Source of the DNA: Apteryx mantelli
Taxonomy: Eukaryota; Chordata; Aves; Apterygiformes; Apterygidae
Reading direction: 5' to 3'
Length of the DNA: 64,000 nt
NCBI RefSeq assembly: GCF_036417845.1
Contig: NC_089980.1
Span: 132,644,516-132,708,515 of the forward strand
Below, piece after piece: positions 58,069 through 64,000 of this stretch; position 1 is the stretch's first letter; every line of letters begins with the position of its first letter. Position numbers and translations under genes: made by a program. The notes beneath the pieces are model-generated. The model ran no database searches, was not told the origin of the DNA, and saw only the letters and a list, made by a program, of their open reading frames with translations.

Positions 58069-61000
58069 TTGCATACAGATATAATGTTGCCAGCAAAAAC
58101 TCTTTTCAGGTACAACTAAAAATTATGGTTCCTGGAATACAAAAATCTTCCTATATCTAATTATTCAAGCACCCTTTAACTCTGAAATAATTTAAAATGT
58201 GTATTTGTTTAGGTTCTTAGTAGAAGAAGGCATGAGACAGCTTGAACAGCTTCTGCCTATTCAAATCTAAGTCACTAAGTCCTTTAATTTTGCCTGTCAG
58301 TGCCCCTTCGAATAGCAATTTCATTCCCTCCTTGAATAGAAAATAAGTTGTCACATACTGAATGCAGGCATCCACAGAACACAAAAACAGAAATATTTAA
58401 TAAGGGCAAGTAGAGAAAAATGAATAATCTGCAACTATCCACATTTATCCTGTTCATTTATCATATTTGCCATGAATTAAAGCCATGGAACAAGACAATT
58501 TATCAACAAAATTAGATAAAATGCTAGCTGAACTCTTTCCACGGAGCACATTCGCGTTTGCAGTAATTCCCATCTCCTGACAACACAGCTCAGATGGCAG
58601 ACGTCACAAGGAGCCCATCAACACCTCAAAGGATTAAAAGTTATTCTTCAAAACAGAAATAAATCACTTCAAAGATGGAACTAGTTAGAGTCCCCTGAAG
58701 CAGCATGCAGAGTTGACTACAGCCCTCACTTTTGTTCAGCAAAACAAATTACTTCGTGGGCTGTTTAGGAGTTTAACGTCACGCGGGTTAATGTTTTGCC
58801 CCGATTTAGGTCTGGACAAGGAAAGTTCATCTCTACGGTGGGAAGGTAGAAGCGGACTTGGAATTTCAGAGTTCGCTACATATGTTACTCTGGATACCTA
58901 TAAAGCTCATGCAAAACAAGGGCCAAAACAGATCCTGATCTGAGCTCTTACTAAGCCTCTTGAGCTTTACAAATATTAGAAACTTGTAACATCTAAGCAT
59001 CTTAAATTTTTGCAAACATTAAAAAACTTTTTCCATTTGCTTCTATCAAAGACTCAAGCCCAGATCCAGAAAAACACTGCAGTCTAATCACTAGTGCAAC
59101 CGACAGTAAATAATCTCAAAATTAACAGGATTAATTAGAGGAGGCACAAATTTTTAGGTCAGTGCTGCCCCCCCCACTTAATTAAAAAATAAATAAATCT
59201 TGAAGTATTTTTAAAAATAACATCCAAGTGATATTTTATAGGGCTGCCACATTTATTTGCAGCCAAATAAAAACATCTTAAAATGTTAATTGCATTTCTT
59301 TTCCATTCTGCTTGCTCAGACATACAAAAATTTGATTTTCATTTCTTGCAATTGTTTTATAGGCTAGTTATTAAAGTCCTGCAAACAGCTAGTCGTAAAA
59401 TAGCGCCTTAGATCAATGAAACCAGGCATGCGGCAGAGGGCAAGACACTGATTCAGCTTCTGCAGAATTCAGTATTTAAATCAAGCAATACTGCAAAGGA
59501 AGACAGGGAAAGACACATTTCCTTCCCTTCTCCCAGTTAAGTGTCTGTATGCTGGTCCAGACCAATTAACCACTACAGGTCCACTCTGATGTTTAACTGA
59601 GGACATCATCCCTTGCTCATTCTCACTATCATCGTTGCTCCGTGTATTCTGATAGCAGAATATAACTTTCTTCTAGCTGTGCATCCCTCTTCGAAGGCAT
59701 CCAGCTTTCTCCATTCCCTGTCCCACCTTCAGTACTTAACTCAGGGCCACTTCCTCCCAAAGCGGAGGCCAAAAAAAAGTCCCTGCAAGTCCCTTTGCAG
59801 CTCTTGCCTAAGATACAAAGATCATGCATTTTATGCATCTTGCTGGATCAGGACTAAGAATGTAATCACAAAAGTGCAAGTTTTAAAATCCCACCTCTTA
59901 TCATTGTTTAAAAAAACTAGTTTTGAAAATTAATTTCATCAAAACTTCACACAATAACTAACATTTTTAATGAAAAATGAGTCTTGCTTTCTGCTCATGT
60001 TTCATAAGAGATGACAAAGAGCATCCACCCATCGTCATCACTGGTTTGACAGCATAGTACAGCAAGTCCAAAGCTAACACACACATACATATCCACACCA
60101 AAGTAAGATTTTTAGGAAGCGGAAAATATCCGAAAAGCTTTTCAGACCTAGAAATCATTTAGCACATTCAATTTTGATAACAGTTCCAAATACTGAACTC
60201 AATGTTCAAGGAAGCAAGACACATTAAAAATAAATTTAACACTGAAAAAGTTACAGTACATATCAGGTAGCTTCCCCTGCAAAACAATGACGCTTTCAAA
60301 AAACTCACAAGTGATCCAACGGTTGCAAGACCACAGGCTATAAGAACTACCCTCATGCAAATTTTTGAGTTTCAAATTTGCAAGTATTATTACCCTGACC
60401 TAAATTTTCTAATCCTTCCCAGGACTATCATAAATTAAACTGTAAGAAATCCATCCCCTCCATTCAGCTTTATAGGAAAAAGTAACAGAACAAATTTAAT
60501 ATTAGCAGTGTTGGGTGTAAACATGTGCTGATTTACTATACAGGTAAAAAAGTACTAAAAACATGATTCTGGGGTTCACATACAGAGAACTTGAGATTCC
60601 CAGGATATAACAAACATTACATATATTAATTGGAGTAACAGACCTCTTTGGTATTATTACATAAGCTAATTACAGAGTACATATTTATGGGACTACTTTA
60701 GACTTCTGTACATAGAAAAGGTCTAAACTTAAACATGTTTTCTGCAAATGTCTAGTCAATTATTTCTGACTGTGACGTTGTCCGCATTTTGTGGAGTTTA
60801 CTTAAGGATGGTTGCAAATGCCATCTGATGCAACGTACTCCTGGCTTATGTGCCTACAGTAGCGAATGGCTACCTTCCTACAGGGCTGTAAAACCAAGTC
60901 ATAAAATTATGCACAACCAGGTTTAAAAAATAGATGAGGAAAGACAAAAGAGCAGATGGTTTCATGTGGTTTAAAAAAAAATAACAGTTTACATATAATT

Positions 61001-64000
61001 TTTTACCTTTTCATACTAGCTTGCGCACAAAACATTACATCCGAGCTGAGCAGCACTACAGATATCCAAGAGTATGCAGAGTGACAACAGAACAAAGTCA
61101 CAAGCAGACACGACATCTAGAAAAGCAAGAGGAGCACGTACAATCAAGAAAAGTTGATTACTCAAATGAGAGAGAATAATTAGCATACTAAGCAGTATTC
61201 ACATAAATGAGTCATCACATTTTATCCGGTCTTCCTTAGGAACAATACCTCAAGTTCCCTTCTTCTCAATACTGTCTCCTGATGCAAAATTTAGGAGCAC
61301 TTCCACGAACTAATCATGCTCTTTGTAACACAGCATTTTAAAATACTAAAAATAAAACAAGTGCTAGTGTTTTCTTCATTCAATGTTCACATTCAGCCAC
61401 AGAAGAATTCAAGATGTTGTAGATTTTTATTCTTAAAATGAAACACCACTTTTTCAAATGCAAACTACAGCCTCCTTTACAGGTGCTATTTTAAACATTT
61501 TGAAAGCGCAGGTGCCTGCTTAGAATTGGAAAGCACCATCATTTCGCCACATGTTCTGCACTTAAACAGTTAACGTTTGACAAAAGCATCTGTAACGTTT
61601 CAGATCTAATAGTCCACCAAGATAAGCAAAAGCAATTCATATACCCAGACATCTTTCTTATGCAAGTTCTTCATAATTCACATAGCTATACTGCCTTGGA
61701 ATATGAAGTTCTTCATACATGTGACACCAATAATTAACACCAGCTAGACAACAAAATTCCAGTGTGGACACAGTTATGGTACTACGAGACTGTATCTGCT
61801 TAGCTTATTCCGTTCGTAACCCAACACAACTACCCCGGGAGACGCACTGCTTTCACCAAGGTGCCTACGAACAGCTGTGCCGGCACGACCGTGTCAGCAA
61901 CGGTAGCTCTAGGGCGTAGACAAAGCCCCACTGTAAATTCAAAAAACCCTCAGCACTGTTTTTTCACTCTTCACATTAGATAGGTTAGTTTACAGGGGGG
62001 ATTTGCAGGGTCAAGGCCTGACTGGTATAAACCCAAGTAGTTAATCCAGTGATCTGCTTAAAAAGTCACAGCAGCAGGGATAATTCACAGCGAGCTCCGA
62101 ATCCTAACGAAAACTCTTGCTGCCTTATGTGAATTCTTCCGTCCGCTGAAGGGGCCAATATCTTCAGCTGTTTCTTAAAAGATTCCCATCATACAGAAGC
62201 CTCACCCAGGTCATTTAGCCTGATGCTCAGGTTAGGTGAAACCTGTTTCACTGTTTATTCAGACAGGCCAAAATAGACGGATAGTCGAGAACCGTGTCTC
62301 ATCCCATAAACACCGGATTCCTCATCACTGCTCCCACGAGTTCCCTATATACACCAATCGATGGGATTAATGTGAAAGGAGCTTACGCAGCCACACGTGG
62401 GCCCTCCTCCAGAGCAAAGAGCAGTGCTACTACCCAGGCTCACCCGTGAAGAGTGCACTCTCCGGTGGGACTATTTTCTCCAAAAGCCAGAAGAAAACCA
62501 GCACAAATGATGGCACCATGGTATCAGAGACAAGCAATAGGACTAAAAGAATCAGCACAAACTCATAATCTTACTCCTTGCCAGGACAAAAATAGCCAGC
62601 TTATACCCATATTTTCTCTAATATAATCAGCACTAAAACCAACGTTACTTGATCCGGCTTTCAACCTTCCTTATTATCTTTGTTTTTGAAAAACGAAAGT
62701 GCCACCTTCAATTGCTTTGAACGTTGCTTTGAAGAGCTGACTACCTCTTTTAATGGGAAGCTAACAAAACCTCAAAGCTCCTGAGTTTCACGTCCTTGTG
62801 CAACCCATTTCCAGACCAGTTTCCTCAACTCAGCAACAAAACAACAGAAGCCGCCATATAAACCAAAGTCTCAGTTGACCAATAAGATCAATAAATCCCT
62901 GTATATCTAATTTTCTTCAAGCATTACTTGCATTCCAAGAGTTCAGACAGTATAGTGACGGAACAGGAAATAAAACATACAGCCTAGTGTAAGACCCAGC
63001 AGAACAGCAAATCCAAAAATTCAGGAAATAAATATGTATTTTATTCTATTACAGTGCAGGTATCTCATTCTCTTCAAACTAGATGCACATCTTGGCATCA
63101 GAGGTTAAGTTAGGTGCAGAAACACAGAAAAACCCTTTTAATCCCCTTGTCAAATCCCAAACTGAGATTTTAGACAGACTGGCTTGCTTGTTTGCATGTT
63201 CTTTACTTATTTTTTGTTTCTGTGCAAGACAGGACTGTATAATATAGACTGAATCACACCCCTTCCACTGTGGCAACAGTTAGCTCTGCCAGTAATAACA
63301 TAGGGGACAATCATATCAGCAAAATTGTTCTTCCCTAAAAATGGAAAAGTCCCTTTACGGTATACTGCTCTGCTTCCTTATAAACAGAGAGAGTGGCTTA
63401 TTTTTTATACATTAAGTGCAAAAACTTATACTGTTAAACTGTTTTTTAATTAATGTTTTATTATATTAAAGTGCAACTAGATTAGAGTTCTTATAAAGCA
63501 ATCCAGTAAAGGTCGACATTATCTAGTCCATAATCCCTCGATTCCATACTTCCTGTTTAAAGTTCCGAGTGAGGCCAATTTTCTGTTTTTAAAAGGGAAT
63601 TACAGAAGACACTACATTTGAAAGAGTTGTCAGCCAACACTTCTCTCATCGGTTAACAGCATGCTCTGTACTGACAGCCCAACAGCAGCAAGAACAAAGC
63701 TAAGAGGCACTAAGAAAGTAGGTTAGTTGCGTTAATACTGTAACTTTTTCAGCGAAAAAGTTTGGTTCTGGGGGGCTTTCTGCAGGAGGAGGGGGGTTTG
63801 GTTTTGGTTTTAACTAGACAGAGAACACAAAGACCAGGAAGTTGTACATGAAATTTAGCCCTAAAAACAATCATCCCTTTTTAAACAAGTTCTTCAGGCA
63901 AGCACCGCAGTTGACTAAAATTCTCAGGTGCTTCAATAAATTGCAGAAGAGTAGCCAATCTAAATCGAAAACAAATAACTTTGTTATATGAACAACTGAG

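Larger units (their letters stand above)
51850..64000 (-). other. CD2AP intron 2 (3' part, at least 12 kb)
   Basis: This lies upstream of exon 3. I looked on the minus strand for the exon encoding the end of SH3-A (GWLEGELNG...FPDNFVK) and did not find it, so intron 2 continues past the right edge. It holds the CR1 fragment, an unrecognised A-rich insert, a T/G homopolymer junction, a compound microsatellite and a CpG-bearing stretch near 61800-62470. Confidence 0.75.

Noticed and set aside
1-64000. CRISPR arrays, bacterial operons, rRNA or tRNA genes
   Set aside because: No regularly spaced repeats, ribosome-binding-site-led gene series or RNA-gene signatures were seen. The window is spliced vertebrate DNA.

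Overview
The window looks like vertebrate, most likely avian, nuclear DNA. The genes are split into short exons by AT-rich introns with GT..AG borders, recognisable interspersed repeats are few, and the clearest of them is a decayed CR1-type LINE. I saw no L1, Alu-like or B1-like element. A crocodilian or turtle is possible but would usually carry more repeats. There are no bacterial features.

Layout: everything recognisable reads on the minus strand, right to left. (1) 51849 down to 11054 holds 16 coding exons of CD2AP, the CD2-associated adaptor of actin and endocytosis. By comparison with the human gene these correspond to exons 3 to 18. All splice phases agree, and together they give 1767 nt: 588 codons plus a stop. 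The two 5'-most coding exons, which carry the first SH3 domain, are not in the window. The 12 kb from 51850 to 64000 is therefore the 3' part of a long intron 2. (2) About 8787-11053 is the probable CD2AP 3'UTR, with several polyadenylation hexamers. (3) 3201-8786 is intergenic with no supported gene. (4) 2380-3200 holds two CpG-rich clusters, probably the promoter region of the next gene. (5) 2526 down to 399, and on past the left edge, are the first four coding exons of an adhesion GPCR of subfamily F (ADGRF4/ADGRF2-like): signal peptide, a short linker exon, a cysteine-rich exon and the start of the GAIN region. In human, CD2AP is followed head to tail by ADGRF2 and ADGRF4, so the gene order also fits.

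The visible CD2AP fragment contains SH3-B, SH3-C, the proline-rich region, the capping-protein-interaction motif and the C-terminal coiled coil. The two genes are neighbours by conserved synteny, not members of one pathway.

Points worth a second look: an unrecognised A-rich insert with two open frames in intron 2 (about 55200-55750), an SH3-C RT loop one residue shorter than I recall for human, overlapping splice donors at exon 12, a self-complementary microsatellite, CpG-bearing patches inside introns, and the CpG-rich start of the ADGRF gene. I found no convincing new biological system. Splice sites were read by eye and no database search was made.
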